Below, in pieces: positions 1-9,936 of a DNA stretch of 64,000 nt; positions within the stretch are counted from its first letter, which is position 1; each line of letters starts with the position of its first letter. The stretch spans positions 1 through 64,000 of the forward strand of contig LNFK01000065.1 in the NCBI GenBank assembly GCA_001464315.1, read 5' to 3'. Source of the DNA: Sphingomonadales bacterium Ga0077559 (GTDB lineage Bacteria > Pseudomonadota > Alphaproteobacteria > Sphingomonadales > Sphingomonadaceae). A program made the position numbers and the translations under genes. The notes below the pieces were generated by a model. That model saw only the letters and a list, made by a program, of their open reading frames with translations. It did not search any database and was not told the origin of the DNA.

Positions 1-214
1 TGTTGCGCGACATAAGCGCAGCGAGTTCAAACGAAAGCCCGCCGCCGCCAAACAAGATGATCGCGAATACGAAATCGCTAGCCGTCCAGGCCACTTCGCT
101 GGTGAAGCGCATCGCAATTAACGGCGTGAGGATGAGCGCGACCGCGATGCCCCAGCCTATAATGCGCCAGCGGTTTCGGCGCCAGCCCGGCGGCTGTTCG
201 GTAGTAATATTCAT
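1..214 (-). CDS. small membrane protein (partial, runs off the left edge)
   Basis: Reverse-strand reading from ATG (cat at 212-214) gives MNITTEQPPGWRRNRWRIIGWGIAVALILTPLIAMRFTSEVAWTASDFVFAIILFGGGGLSFELAALMSRN..., open to the edge; hydrophobic segments. Not in the supplied ORF track because it is truncated. Confidence 0.75.
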   Translation of the reverse strand, partial: MNITTEQPPGWRRNRWRIIGWGIAVALILTPLIAMRFTSEVAWTASDFVFAIILFGGGGLSFELAALMSRN

Positions 215-302
215 AAGATTGCCCTTTGTGACAATTGGAGGCTATGCATCTAGTGTGTTCAGACGTGAGCAGCATGAGCGGGGCATGAGCATTTGGTGAA
301 AA

Positions 303-1358
303 ATGAAATCGGTTAGTTTTCGCTTCGACCGCTTTACGCTCGACGTTAGCGAGAGGATGCTGCGCCGCGACGGGGCGGCGCTTGATGTCAGCAACCGCTA
401 TTTCGACGCTCTCGCTTTACTCGTTAGCGAAGCTGGTGGGTTGGTGTCGAAGGATCGCTTCATGGATGAAGTCTGGCGCGGGGTGCCGGTGACCGATGAA
501 GCGTTGACTCAATGTATTCGGACCTTGCGGCGCGAATTAGGCGACGATGCGGCTCGACCGCGCTTTATCGAAACGGTGCCCAAGCACGGGTACCGGTTTA
601 TTGCAGACGTCGAAGGTGCAGAGGTGCGCAACGTCGCTGGACCAGTGATGACAGACCATCGCTTGCGCGACTTTTTTGCGCTTGCTGGCTTGGGCGTGAT
701 CGGCGGCGGCTTGGCCGGATTGCTCGGCGGAATATTTTATGGTTTTGCCGGAGCAGCACAACCTTTGGCACCGGGCATGGGCGCGGCCTCCATCGTACTG
801 GTACTGACCTCAGTTTCAGTTCTTATCGCACTGATCGGTGCGGCAGGTGTCAGCTTCGGCATTGCTGCCGCCCGTTTCGCGAACAGCGATGCCTGGCAAT
901 GGACTGTTGGCGGCGGCGCGCTTGGCGGGTTGTTGGTGGGCGGTATCGTCAAGCTTCTCGGTCTCGATGCGTTCAACCTGCTTTTGGGCCAATCGCCCGG
1001 TAACATTACAGGCGCGCCGGAAGGGGCGGTGCTTGGGGGTGCAGTGGGCTTGGGCTTTTGGTTGAGCGTCCGGTTTGAGGGTACACTCTTCCGCAAGATA
1101 CTACCTGCTGCGCTTGCGGGAGGCATAGCGGGGGCAGTCATTCCTGCGATGGGCGGCCGATTACTCGGCGGCAGCCTCGCGCTGCTGTCGGACTTGCTTC
1201 CGCAATCGCGTCTCCGGCTTGACCAGATCGGCGCATTGTTTGGCGAAGATGGCTTTGATCGGATCAGCCAAATCGCCACCGGAGCCATGGAAGGAATGCT
1301 GTTCGCTGCCTGCGTTGCCGCCGCGATGTTGTTAGCGCGGCGGCAATTGGCAGACTAG
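303..1358 (+). CDS. winged helix-turn-helix (OmpR/CadC-type) transcriptional regulator with C-terminal transmembrane region
   Basis: N-terminus FRFDRFTLDVSERMLRRDGAALDVSNRYFDALALLV...VPKHGYRFIADV is typical of a Trans_reg_C domain; multiple hydrophobic helices follow. Confidence 0.85.
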   Translation: MKSVSFRFDRFTLDVSERMLRRDGAALDVSNRYFDALALLVSEAGGLVSKDRFMDEVWRGVPVTDEALTQCIRTLRRELGDDAARPRFIETVPKHGYRFIADVEGAEVRNVAGPVMTDHRLRDFFALAGLGVIGGGLAGLLGGIFYGFAGAAQPLAPGMGAASIVLVLTSVSVLIALIGAAGVSFGIAAARFANSDAWQWTVGGGALGGLLVGGIVKLLGLDAFNLLLGQSPGNITGAPEGAVLGGAVGLGFWLSVRFEGTLFRKILPAALAGGIAGAVIPAMGGRLLGGSLALLSDLLPQSRLRLDQIGALFGEDGFDRISQIATGAMEGMLFAACVAAAMLLARRQLAD

Positions 1359-1362
1359 CTTA

Positions 1363-3462
1363 TCAAGCCAGGTTACGTACCTTCGGCTCGCGGTCGAAGT
1401 GGCGCAGCTTGGCAGCGGCGATAAAGTCATTTCCAAGATCGGTGATACCGTCATCAGGTTCCACACGGGCTTTGTCCAATAATGGTTGTGCCGCATCATT
1501 GGCACCAATGGCTTTCAAGTGAACGAACGCATTGGCAACGAAATCGATAGCTGCGCTTTCCTTGAGCAGAAGTGCGGTCGCGCTCTCTGACAGCACTATC
1601 GCGACAGCATCGAACAACTGCGACGGCGTTCCGGCGAGTTGGCCATCGGCTTTGCGCAGTGACCCATCGGCGAGTTTTGCACCGCCGACCTTTGGCGCGA
1701 TCAGCACGGACTTACCCTTCGCAGCAGTGATTGCAGCGACGACCGCGTCAATTTCTGCGCCGTCCGACCCATCAGCATATAATATGCCAACGCTGCGGCC
1801 TTCAAGCGTATCCTTCATATTCTTCTGGATCGATACCGCAGGACTTGGTTCCAGATCGACAGGTTCGCGCGCTGCTTTAGCCTTCCGCGGCAGCTCGATG
1901 CCAAGCCCATCGGCAACACGCTGTGCGAGTTCCTCGGCTACATTGCGCAGATTGCCGACCATACGCGGTGGCACCTGATTAAGCTGGCCAACCTTCGACA
2001 GTTCAAACGTGAACGAGGATGCAACATGCGCGCGTTCGTTGTCGGTCAGCGAAATCCAGAACTGGCGTGCCTGACTGTAATGGTCGGCAAACAATTCGGC
2101 CCGGACGCGCAGCTTGTCACCTTCTTCATTGTCGCCGGTTGGCATAGTCGTGCTTTCAAAACCGGTCATTGGACATTCGCGCGGTCCGCCGGTTTCGCCG
2201 TGGTCGATAAGACTGTTTGGCTCATAGTTCGCCCGGCCTTTCGGCACCGCCGTTTGCATATGACCATCGCGCTGAAAATTGATTACCGGGCATTTTGGCG
2301 CGTTGATTGGTAGCTGGTGGAAATTGGTCGAACCCAGGCGCTTCAATTGCGTATCGAGATAAGAGAACAATCGGCCTTGCAGCAGCGGGTCGTTCGAGAA
2401 ATCGATACCTGGAACGATATTCGACGCGCAATATGCGACCTGTTCGGTTTCTGCGAAGAAATTGTCGGGGTTACGGTCAAGGACCATCCGCCCGATAATC
2501 CGAACCGGGATATCCTCTTCGGGAATGAGTTTTGTGGAGTCCAGCACATCATAAGGCTGCGCTTCGGCAAAAGCCCGGTCGAACACCTGAATGCCGAGCT
2601 CCCATTCGGGAAAATCGCCGGCGTCGATGGCTTCAAACAAATCCCGGCGATGATAGTCATTGTCGGCGGCTTGTAGCTTGAGCGCTTCGTCCCAAACTGT
2701 CGACTGCAGGCCAAGCTTTGGCTTCCAGTGGAATTTGACAAATGATGATTTGCCTGCGGCATTGATCATCTGAAACGTGTGCACGCCGAAGCCTTCGATC
2801 ATGCGAAGCGAGCGCGGAATTGTGCGGTCGGACATAGCCCACATCAGCATATGCGTCGTTTCGGGCATCAGCGACGCCCAGTCCCAGAACGTATCGTGCG
2901 CGCTGGCGGCTTGAGGGTAGCCGCAATTGGCTTCCATTTTTACGGCATGGGCGAGATCGGGGAATTTCATAGCATCCTGGATGAAGAACACAGGGATGTT
3001 GTTGCCGACCAGATCCCAATTGCCTTCGCTGGTGTAGAATTTGACCGCGAAACCGCGAACATCGCGCGGGGTATCAACCGAACCAGCGCCGCCAGCCACC
3101 GTTGAGAAGCGCGTAAAGACAGGGGTCTTGGTGCCTTTTTTAAAGACCGCTGCCTTGCTTAGGTCCGAAATGTCATCAGTTGCTTCGAAAAAGCCGTGCG
3201 CCCCTGAACCGCGCGCATGAACGACGCGCTCGGGAATACGTTCATGATCGAAATGGAAAATCTTTTCACGCAACACGAAATCTTCGAGCAATGTCGGCCC
3301 GCGCGCGCCAGCCTTCAGGCTGTTTTGGTTGTCGGAGACTCGAATGCCCTGATTAGTGGTCAAATGCGCATCGGAAGCCGAATGCTCGCCTTTTTCAGGC
3401 ACTGTCTGGTGGGTTTCACCTCCTGCGCCGAGTTTCGTTTCAAAAGGTTTGGGTTTCGCCAT
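1363..3462 (-). CDS. katE: catalase, large-subunit HPII/KatE type with C-terminal flavodoxin-like domain
   Basis: [76 protein letters not shown] motifs; long C-terminal extension. Start placed at [10 protein letters not shown] rather than the longest ORF start. Confidence 0.93.
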   Translation of the reverse strand: MAKPKPFETKLGAGGETHQTVPEKGEHSASDAHLTTNQGIRVSDNQNSLKAGARGPTLLEDFVLREKIFHFDHERIPERVVHARGSGAHGFFEATDDISDLSKAAVFKKGTKTPVFTRFSTVAGGAGSVDTPRDVRGFAVKFYTSEGNWDLVGNNIPVFFIQDAMKFPDLAHAVKMEANCGYPQAASAHDTFWDWASLMPETTHMLMWAMSDRTIPRSLRMIEGFGVHTFQMINAAGKSSFVKFHWKPKLGLQSTVWDEALKLQAADNDYHRRDLFEAIDAGDFPEWELGIQVFDRAFAEAQPYDVLDSTKLIPEEDIPVRIIGRMVLDRNPDNFFAETEQVAYCASNIVPGIDFSNDPLLQGRLFSYLDTQLKRLGSTNFHQLPINAPKCPVINFQRDGHMQTAVPKGRANYEPNSLIDHGETGGPRECPMTGFESTTMPTGDNEEGDKLRVRAELFADHYSQARQFWISLTDNERAHVASSFTFELSKVGQLNQVPPRMVGNLRNVAEELAQRVADGLGIELPRKAKAAREPVDLEPSPAVSIQKNMKDTLEGRSVGILYADGSDGAEIDAVVAAITAAKGKSVLIAPKVGGAKLADGSLRKADGQLAGTPSQLFDAVAIVLSESATALLLKESAAIDFVANAFVHLKAIGANDAAQPLLDKARVEPDDGITDLGNDFIAAAKLRHFDREPKVRNLA

Positions 3463-3592
3463 CGTCCATCTCCGGTTTAGTTTCCCGGAAGAAGCCCCGG
3501 GCGTCTGGTTATGAAACCCTGCCCATGCGAAAAGGTTGCGCCAAGTGTTCGGCGAATTTGTAAATCTGACTATTTGCTGGATGCCGCCGCTT

Positions 3593-4471
3593 TCATTTTT
3601 GAAATGTCGCCGAATACAGAGCCGACGGCGTGTCCGGGTCGTCAGCATCAGATATGCAGAGCAGTTCTATACCCGTTGCTGTACGACGTGCGGTGAGCCC
3701 CTCAATTTTGGCGGTTGGCTCTAATGGTTCAATAGCTATCACATCGAGATCGCCATCGAGCAGGATGATCGCGGCTCCCAAAATGTCACCATCGGCATAA
3801 CTATCGTCGGTCACTTCGGCGACTGCAGACATCAGCAGCCGGTCATCGCCGAGTGAACAGGCGTCGGTGACGGTCAGGGGGACGCCATCGACTAGTGGTA
3901 ACGCGAGTGTTTTGACCAAGCATGCCTTAACGGCTTCCTTGCCAGTCACTGCCGCCAATGCCGTTTCGAAAATACACGTTTCAGGGTGCGACATATTGCC
4001 GCGGTTGAACAGCAACAGCCGGTCGCCGCGCACAACCGCGCCTTCGAGATTTATCTCCGCCGCCAAAGGCACCAGCGCTGCGAATAAAGTTTGCAGATCG
4101 AGCACAATCACTTTGCCGTCGTCGAGGTCGATGAGGGCACCCCGCATACGTTGGGGGGTAGAGCCAGAGCCCATGGCGCAAATCAATCTGGATGGCGCAT
4201 CAACGGGCGAAGGTAACCGAAACAGGATTTCAAAGTCGGGCTTCACCTTTTTGCGCTTTTTCGCCTTACGCGGTAGGTCGCCAGGCAGGAGACGCACAAG
4301 GCGACCGGGGCCGTCTTCATGTTGACTGAAAACCGCCAGATGCTGTTCGTCATCGCCAACGACGCACAAAGCCTCTCCGATTTGCACAAGTCCACTGGCG
4401 GCGGAAAGGAAGCTATGCCCGGAAGCAAGCGGTTCGGCGACTTCCAGATTTCGAATATGGGTTAATATCAT
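3593..4471 (-). CDS. hypothetical protein, possible beta-propeller (DUF6929-like)
   Basis: ORF from [32 protein letters not shown]...; repeated [18 protein letters not shown] segments. Family assignment is tentative. Confidence 0.6.
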   Translation of the reverse strand: MILTHIRNLEVAEPLASGHSFLSAASGLVQIGEALCVVGDDEQHLAVFSQHEDGPGRLVRLLPGDLPRKAKKRKKVKPDFEILFRLPSPVDAPSRLICAMGSGSTPQRMRGALIDLDDGKVIVLDLQTLFAALVPLAAEINLEGAVVRGDRLLLFNRGNMSHPETCIFETALAAVTGKEAVKACLVKTLALPLVDGVPLTVTDACSLGDDRLLMSAVAEVTDDSYADGDILGAAIILLDGDLDVIAIEPLEPTAKIEGLTARRTATGIELLCISDADDPDTPSALYSATFQK

Positions 4472-4606
4472 CGGCAAAGCATAGGCTGCGTTCGACAATG
4501 GGCAAGCGCTGGCAATGGGCATCTTGTATAATAACCACTTGGCCTGAAACGCTTGCCGATCTAGGCTGCGCGCAACATTATTTCGGGTCGAGAGGATTAT
4601 ATTCCA

Positions 4607-6760
4607 ATGCGTTTTGCGCTTTTGCTGAGTGTTGCAGCCATGAGTTTGACTATGCCAGGTTTCGCCGCCGGTGAAACAGTAGCGACCGACGCTGCAGTGA
4701 AACTCGATTACCCTAAAACCCGCAAGACTAATGTGGTCGACGAACAATTCGGCGTGGAAGTTGCCGACCCGTATCGCTGGCTTGAAGATGATGTTCGAGT
4801 TAATCTCGAGGTGGCGGATTGGGTGAAGGCTCAGAATGCGGTGACCGAAAATTATCTCGATACGCTGCCCGGCAAGGAGGTGCTCGCGGCGCGGATGAAG
4901 AAGCTGTTCGACTATGAGCGTTTTGGTTTGCCCGAAAAGGCTGGCGGCCATTATTTCTTCACAAAGAATGACGGGCTGCAAAACCAGTCAGTGCTGTATG
5001 TACGCAAAGGCCTGAGCGGCAAGGACCGTGTGTTGATCGACCCTAATGCCTGGGCAAAGGACGGCGCAACGGCACTGGATATCTGGGTACCCTCCAAAAA
5101 CGGCAGGCTGCTGGCCTATGCAATTCAGGATGGCGGATCCGACTGGCGGACAATCAGGGTGTTAGACACCAGAACCGGCAAGCCTTTGGCCGATGAAATT
5201 AAATGGGCAAAATTTACCAATATTTCTTGGGTGGGGAATGAAGGCTTCCTTTATTCGCGTTTCGCCGAGCCGACGGAAGGTGCAGCGTTTCAGCAGCTAA
5301 ATTACAACCAGACGGTGTATTTTCACAAAATCGGCACGCAACAGTCAGACGATCAAGTCGTGTATGCAACGCCGGACCGGCCGGTATTGGGCCACGCGGC
5401 TGAGGTCACTCAGGATGGCAAATGGGCATTGCTGACCTCGTCGGCTGGTACCGATGAAAAATATGAACTGAACATTATTCCACTTGGCAAAAAGCGTGAG
5501 TGGAAGGCGCAGCCATTGGTAACGGGTCTTGAACATGATTGGCAACTCGTTGACGGCGTCGGCAGCAAATTGTGGTTCGTGACCAACAAGGATGCGCCGA
5601 AGCTTAAAGTTGTTTCGGTCGATCTAGGCGCCAAATCGCTAAGCTTTACCAACGTTATACCCGAGCGCGCTGAAACGCTGACGCGCGCGCAGATCGTTGG
5701 TGACCGGATGATTCTGTCATACATCAAGGATGCTGCATCAATGGCTTTGATGACCGATCTGGCTGGAAAGCCGGTCCAGCAGATCGCACTTAACGCAATC
5801 GGTACCGCCAGCGGCTTTTCGGGCAGGCCGGGCGACAGCGAGACCTTTTACGGCTTTTCGAGCTTTAACCAGCCGGGCGCTGTGTACCGTTTCGATTCAA
5901 AGACCGGCAAGTCGACACCCTTCGCTTTACCAAAACTGAGCTTTAACCCGGTCAATTTTGTCGTCGATCAGATATTCTACCCGTCAAAGGATGGCACCAA
6001 GATCCCGATGTTCATCGTCCACAAAAAGGGGTTGGACATGAGCAAGGGCGCCCCCACGTTGCTTTATGGCTATGGCGGCTTCAATATTTCGCAGACGCCA
6101 AGCTATTCAGCAACGCGAATGGCGTGGATCCAGTCCGGCGGGGTCTTTGCGCTCGCCAATCTGCGCGGCGGCGGTGAATATGGAAAGCCCTGGCACGACG
6201 CGGGCCGCCTTATGAACAAGCAGAATGTTTTCGATGATTTTGCGGCGGCCGGCGAATATCTGATATCCAAGGGAATTTCGTCCAAGGGCAAGCTTGCCAT
6301 TGAAGGCCGCTCAAATGGTGGCTTGCTGGTTGGCGCCGCGGTCAATCAACGGCCTGACCTTTTTGCGGCTGGCCATGCGGCAGTGGGCGTGATGGACATG
6401 GTCCGCTTTGATCGCTTCACCGCTGGCCGCTATTGGGTCGACGATTACGGCTATCCCAACAAGGAAGCCGATTTCAAAATGCAGATGAGCTATTCGCCCT
6501 ATCACAATATCAAAACGGGCGTCGATTACCCCGCTGTAATCGTCTCAACAGCCGACACCGACGACCGCGTGGTGCCAGGGCACAGCTTCAAATATATCAG
6601 CGCGCTGCAGGCTGCGAAAACCGGCGGGAAACCCAAGATCATCCGTATTGAGACCCGCGCGGGCCATGGTTCTGGTAAACCAACCGACAAGCTGATCGAG
6701 GAATATTCAGATATTTACGCGTTTTTGGCGAAATGGACTGGCTTGGAACTGACCGAGTAG
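4607..6760 (+). CDS. prolyl oligopeptidase family serine peptidase (S9A), secreted
   Basis: Signal peptide; DPYRWLEDD; catalytic GRSNGGLLVGA; C-terminal GHGSGKPTDKLIEEYSDIYAFL. Confidence 0.93.
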   Translation: MRFALLLSVAAMSLTMPGFAAGETVATDAAVKLDYPKTRKTNVVDEQFGVEVADPYRWLEDDVRVNLEVADWVKAQNAVTENYLDTLPGKEVLAARMKKLFDYERFGLPEKAGGHYFFTKNDGLQNQSVLYVRKGLSGKDRVLIDPNAWAKDGATALDIWVPSKNGRLLAYAIQDGGSDWRTIRVLDTRTGKPLADEIKWAKFTNISWVGNEGFLYSRFAEPTEGAAFQQLNYNQTVYFHKIGTQQSDDQVVYATPDRPVLGHAAEVTQDGKWALLTSSAGTDEKYELNIIPLGKKREWKAQPLVTGLEHDWQLVDGVGSKLWFVTNKDAPKLKVVSVDLGAKSLSFTNVIPERAETLTRAQIVGDRMILSYIKDAASMALMTDLAGKPVQQIALNAIGTASGFSGRPGDSETFYGFSSFNQPGAVYRFDSKTGKSTPFALPKLSFNPVNFVVDQIFYPSKDGTKIPMFIVHKKGLDMSKGAPTLLYGYGGFNISQTPSYSATRMAWIQSGGVFALANLRGGGEYGKPWHDAGRLMNKQNVFDDFAAAGEYLISKGISSKGKLAIEGRSNGGLLVGAAVNQRPDLFAAGHAAVGVMDMVRFDRFTAGRYWVDDYGYPNKEADFKMQMSYSPYHNIKTGVDYPAVIVSTADTDDRVVPGHSFKYISALQAAKTGGKPKIIRIETRAGHGSGKPTDKLIEEYSDIYAFLAKWTGLELTE

Positions 6761-6886
6761 TCGTTCATAAAAATGGTGATTTATATGAACGGATGCTGAC
6801 AAGTTAGTTCAGCCATCAATCAGAACGAATCGCATAGTCAGTTGTTGTCCGCGGAGATTAACTCCACCGACAAAAGGAGACTGAAG

Positions 6887-7492
6887 ATGAATGTTTTGAC
6901 CAAAAGCTTGCTTGGCGCCGGAGCTGCTGCTGCAGCTTTGGTTACGTTAGCGGCTCCTGCACAGGCGCAGGGTCGCTATGACCGCTACGATCGCAATCGC
7001 GACGGCATCAGTGCCGGTGAGGTGATTGCTGGTGCCGTAATCCTTGGCGGGATCGCTGCGGTAATCGCATCGTCCGACGATGATCGGTATAATGACGGAC
7101 GTTATGATAATCGCAGTTATAATCGCAGTGGTTACGACAATCGTGGATATAATAACGGCAATGGTAGCCGCCGTGCGGTTAACCAATGTGTGCGCACGGT
7201 TGAGAACTGGGCGAATGGCTACAGCCGGTCGGACGTGACTCAGATCAGCAATATTGAACGGATACGTGGCGGCTACCGCGTAACCGGTAAGCTCGTCGTT
7301 CAGGACGGCTGGCGTGGGAATAATCGTGGCTATAGCTACGACCGCTACGACCGCGATGATCGTTATGGCCGCAACAACGGCTATGGCAACCAGGGGTATG
7401 GCCGTGGCTATGACAAGGGAAGGTTCACCTGCTTTGTCGAACGCGGACGGGTGGTCGATGTCGACTATCGCGGTTTGGAACAATGGCGCTAA
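6887..7492 (+). CDS. secreted/envelope protein with glycine-zipper-like helix and Y/R/D/N/G-rich low-complexity segments
   Basis: ATG preceded by aaaggagactgaag; signal peptide ending APAQAQ; hydrophobic GEVIAGAVILGGIAAVIAS; YDRYDR / YDNRGYNNGN repeats; C-terminal RFTCFVERGRVVDVDYR. Confidence 0.75.
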   Translation: MNVLTKSLLGAGAAAAALVTLAAPAQAQGRYDRYDRNRDGISAGEVIAGAVILGGIAAVIASSDDDRYNDGRYDNRSYNRSGYDNRGYNNGNGSRRAVNQCVRTVENWANGYSRSDVTQISNIERIRGGYRVTGKLVVQDGWRGNNRGYSYDRYDRDDRYGRNNGYGNQGYGRGYDKGRFTCFVERGRVVDVDYRGLEQWR

Positions 7493-7515
7493 GCCGCCAA
7501 GGATGTTCTAAATAT

Positions 7516-7549
7516 GGTTCAGCCTGGCGACAGGCTGAACCTTTTATTT
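7516..7549 (+). terminator. intrinsic terminator downstream of the 6887-7492 gene
   Basis: Perfect 11-bp stem GGTTCAGCCTG-GCGA-CAGGCTGAACC followed by TTTTATTT. Confidence 0.85.
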
Positions 7550-7590
7550 GGCGTTCCGGGGGGTAATGCTCCGTGCAACAGGAGGTAATT

Positions 7591-8127
7591 ATGGGGAATT
7601 TTCGTAAAGGTGCGCTCGCCATCGGCACGGCCGCAATTTTGATGACATCGACCGCGCCTGCGTTCGCTGCGGTATCGCTCGAGCGCGGTAAAACAGTGCT
7701 GTCATCGGCGGGTGAATATGACGGTTGGAACCGCAGGCGCTATCGCCACCGCGACCGCGTCGATGGCGGTGATATTTTGGCTGGCATCGCCATTTTGGCT
7801 GGCATTGCTATTGTCGCGGACGCCGCGAGTAAGGGTAGCGACCGGTCACGTGGTTCTGATCGTTATCCGGCCGAGCGCTATCCCGAAAACGAACGCAATG
7901 TTGCGCGTGAGGGATATCGTGACAACGATGTCGGTAGCGCGGTTGAAGCTTGTTCGAATGCTGCCGAGCGCGACGGCGCGCGGGTCGATGAGATCGATTC
8001 TGTCACTCGGGATGGACAGGGCTGGCGTGTCGAAGGAAGCCTGTCTGGCGGGAGCGACGACGGCTTCACGTGCGGCGCGACTAACGGCGATGTCGATTTT
8101 GTCCAGTTTGACGACCGTAACGGTTAA
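7591..8127 (+). CDS. secreted/envelope protein, diverged paralog of the 6887-7492 product
   Basis: ATG preceded by caacaggaggtaatt; signal peptide; GGDILAGIAILAGIAIVADAAS helix; C-terminal GQGWRVEGSLSGG...GFTCGATNGDVDFVQFDD aligns in layout with the upstream gene. Confidence 0.72.
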   Translation: MGNFRKGALAIGTAAILMTSTAPAFAAVSLERGKTVLSSAGEYDGWNRRRYRHRDRVDGGDILAGIAILAGIAIVADAASKGSDRSRGSDRYPAERYPENERNVAREGYRDNDVGSAVEACSNAAERDGARVDEIDSVTRDGQGWRVEGSLSGGSDDGFTCGATNGDVDFVQFDDRNG

Positions 8128-8214
8128 CTGAAATATGTCGCTTTAAGCGCGACGTAAACACTGCTGCTCTTTATCCATTAATCCGCTTTTTGCCTTCGGC
8201 ATTAGACAGATACC

Positions 8215-8249
8215 AAAACGGCATCGCCTTTTCAGGCGATGCCGTTTTT
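8215..8249. terminator. bidirectional intrinsic terminator between convergent genes
   Basis: Perfect 14-bp stem AAAACGGCATCGCC-TTTTCA-GGCGATGCCGTTTT with A/T tracts on both sides. Confidence 0.85.
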
Positions 8250-8300
8250 GCTTGTACCGGGCAAAGAGGAAGGGGACGCCCGGATCAATCCATTGTCAGG

Positions 8301-8651
8301 CTATCTGCAGCGACGCGAGCCCTTGTCGATCTCGCGGCCAAGCAGTGCTCCACCGGCCGCGCCGATGATGGTGCCAGTCGCCCGATCACCACGGGTGTCA
8401 ATTGCACGACCAGCCAATGCTCCGGCTGCGGCACCGACCACTAATCCAGTTGTGCCATTCTTGCGGCGGCAATAGGTTTTACCGTCTTTACCGCGCCAGC
8501 TGCGGAAACCGTCACGATTGCGGTTTTGGTTTGCTACGTCAGCTTTGTAACCGGCGGTAGCAGTAGTTACCGAAAATTGATCGGCAGCGAGAACGCCGGC
8601 GGCAGGTACAACCAGTGCAGCGGCGGCCAATGCAAAAATAGTCTTCTTCAC
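8301..8651 (-). CDS. glycine zipper 2TM domain (17 kDa surface-antigen-like) protein
   Basis: GTG start after GGAGAACAGTT; signal peptide; NGTTGLVVGAAAGALAGRAIDTRGDRATGTIIGAAGGALLGREID glycine zipper. Confidence 0.82.
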   Translation of the reverse strand: MKKTIFALAAAALVVPAAGVLAADQFSVTTATAGYKADVANQNRNRDGFRSWRGKDGKTYCRRKNGTTGLVVGAAAGALAGRAIDTRGDRATGTIIGAAGGALLGREIDKGSRRCR

Positions 8652-8686
8652 AACTGTTCTCCTTGTTTGAACCTTCTGGGGGATAC

Positions 8687-8711
8687 AACGTCCGAAATGA
8701 ACGAGGGTTGC
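8687..8711 (-). promoter_or_regulatory. possible EcfG-type (general stress) promoter for the glycine-zipper gene
   Basis: Reverse strand reads GCAAC-N16-CGTT, one mismatch to the published alphaproteobacterial EcfG consensus GGAAC-N16/17-CGTT; about 36 bp upstream of the GTG start. Confidence 0.4.
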
Positions 8712-8809
8712 ATGAATGTAAAACAACGCGGCAAGACGACCCATACCGACGATCGTTCGAGTGCCAATTGTCGCTTGCACCTTCCGCCTAACCGCCGGTA
8801 CAAAGCAGT

Positions 8810-9031
8810 ATGGCAAACATCATCGCATTCCTTCTCGGGCTGATCGCTCTCATCCTCGCTATTCCGGCGTTTATTCCATTATTGGGCTGGCTCAACTGGC
8901 TTATTCTCGTGATTGCAGGGACGGGAATCGCCTTTGGTGCGGCTTCGTCCAAAAACTCCGGGCGTAATTTCTGCATAGTGGTTGCGGTAATTTGCGCGGT
9001 CCGGCTGTGGCTGGGCGGCGGCATAATTTGA
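8810..9031 (+). CDS. small hydrophobic membrane protein
   Basis: MANIIAFLLGLIALILAIPAFIPLLGWLNWLILVIAGTGIAFG..., two or three hydrophobic helices. Confidence 0.55.
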   Translation: MANIIAFLLGLIALILAIPAFIPLLGWLNWLILVIAGTGIAFGAASSKNSGRNFCIVVAVICAVRLWLGGGII

Positions 9032-9039
9032 TCCATTAA

Positions 9040-9936
9040 TTGACTGGCAAGGTTGAAAGCGCAAAGCCAAACGGCTTGCCCCATGCGTTGGGCGCGTATG
9101 TTATCTGGGGCTTTGTCCCGGTTTATTTCAAACTGCTCGACCATGTGCCGCCAGTCGAAATCGTCGCGCAGCGGATATTATGGTCAATCCCGCTTTTGCT
9201 GGTCATCATGTATTTTCGGACTCAGCTTGGCGAGTATCTCGCGATTTTCCGGCACAAGGCGCATTTACGTAACCTGTTCGCTTCGGCGACTTTGATCGCG
9301 GTCAACTGGCTGATCTACATTTGGGCGGTGTCGACTGACCATATATTGGCGGCAAGCCTTGGCTATTATCTCAATCCGCTGGTGAACGTGCTTCTCGGGC
9401 GGATGTTTCTGGGCGAGCGGTTGCGGCCGTTGCAGCTGGTCGCGGTTGCGGTCGCCGCGGTGGGCGTTGCAATATTGATCGGCGATGCGCTCGATACATT
9501 ATGGGTGTCGGTGTCGCTTGCCTGCAGTTTCGGGCTGTATGGATTAATCCGCAAAATTACGCCAGTCGGATCAGTGCCGGGTCTGGCGGTTGAAACGACA
9601 TTGCTAGCTCCGCTGTCGCTAGCGGCTGCGCTCTGGTTCGCAACCCAAGGCACAGGCGGCTTCGGCGACGACTTTGAAACGACTGGTCTGCTGATATTGG
9701 CAGGCGCGGTGACGGCTATTCCGTTATTGCTGTTCGCTACGGCAGCCAGGCGAATGAGCTATGCCAGCCTTGGTTTCGTCCAATATCTCGCGCCGTCGAT
9801 TGCGTTTTTGCTTGGGGTGTTTGTCTACGGCGAGCCGCTGAGCACGACCAAATTGGCGTGCTTCATCCTGATCTGGGTGAGCATCGCGATATTCTGCGTC
9901 GATGCTTTGCGGACATATCGCGGCGTGCGCGTTTAG
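9040..9936 (+). CDS. rarD: EamA-family transporter RarD
   Basis: [32 protein letters not shown]...[14 protein letters not shown]..., typical RarD motifs. Confidence 0.9.
   Translation: MTGKVESAKPNGLPHALGAYVIWGFVPVYFKLLDHVPPVEIVAQRILWSIPLLLVIMYFRTQLGEYLAIFRHKAHLRNLFASATLIAVNWLIYIWAVSTDHILAASLGYYLNPLVNVLLGRMFLGERLRPLQLVAVAVAAVGVAILIGDALDTLWVSVSLACSFGLYGLIRKITPVGSVPGLAVETTLLAPLSLAAALWFATQGTGGFGDDFETTGLLILAGAVTAIPLLLFATAARRMSYASLGFVQYLAPSIAFLLGVFVYGEPLSTTKLACFILIWVSIAIFCVDALRTYRGVRV

Noticed and set aside
6746-6766. GGAAC...CGTT pair near the end of the prolyl oligopeptidase gene
   Set aside because: Spacer is only 12 nt, incompatible with the EcfG 16-17 nt spacing.
6762-6791. CGTTCATA...TATGAACG inverted repeat after the oligopeptidase gene
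   Set aside because: Only 8-bp arms with a 14-nt loop and no T-run; too weak to call a terminator or operator with confidence.
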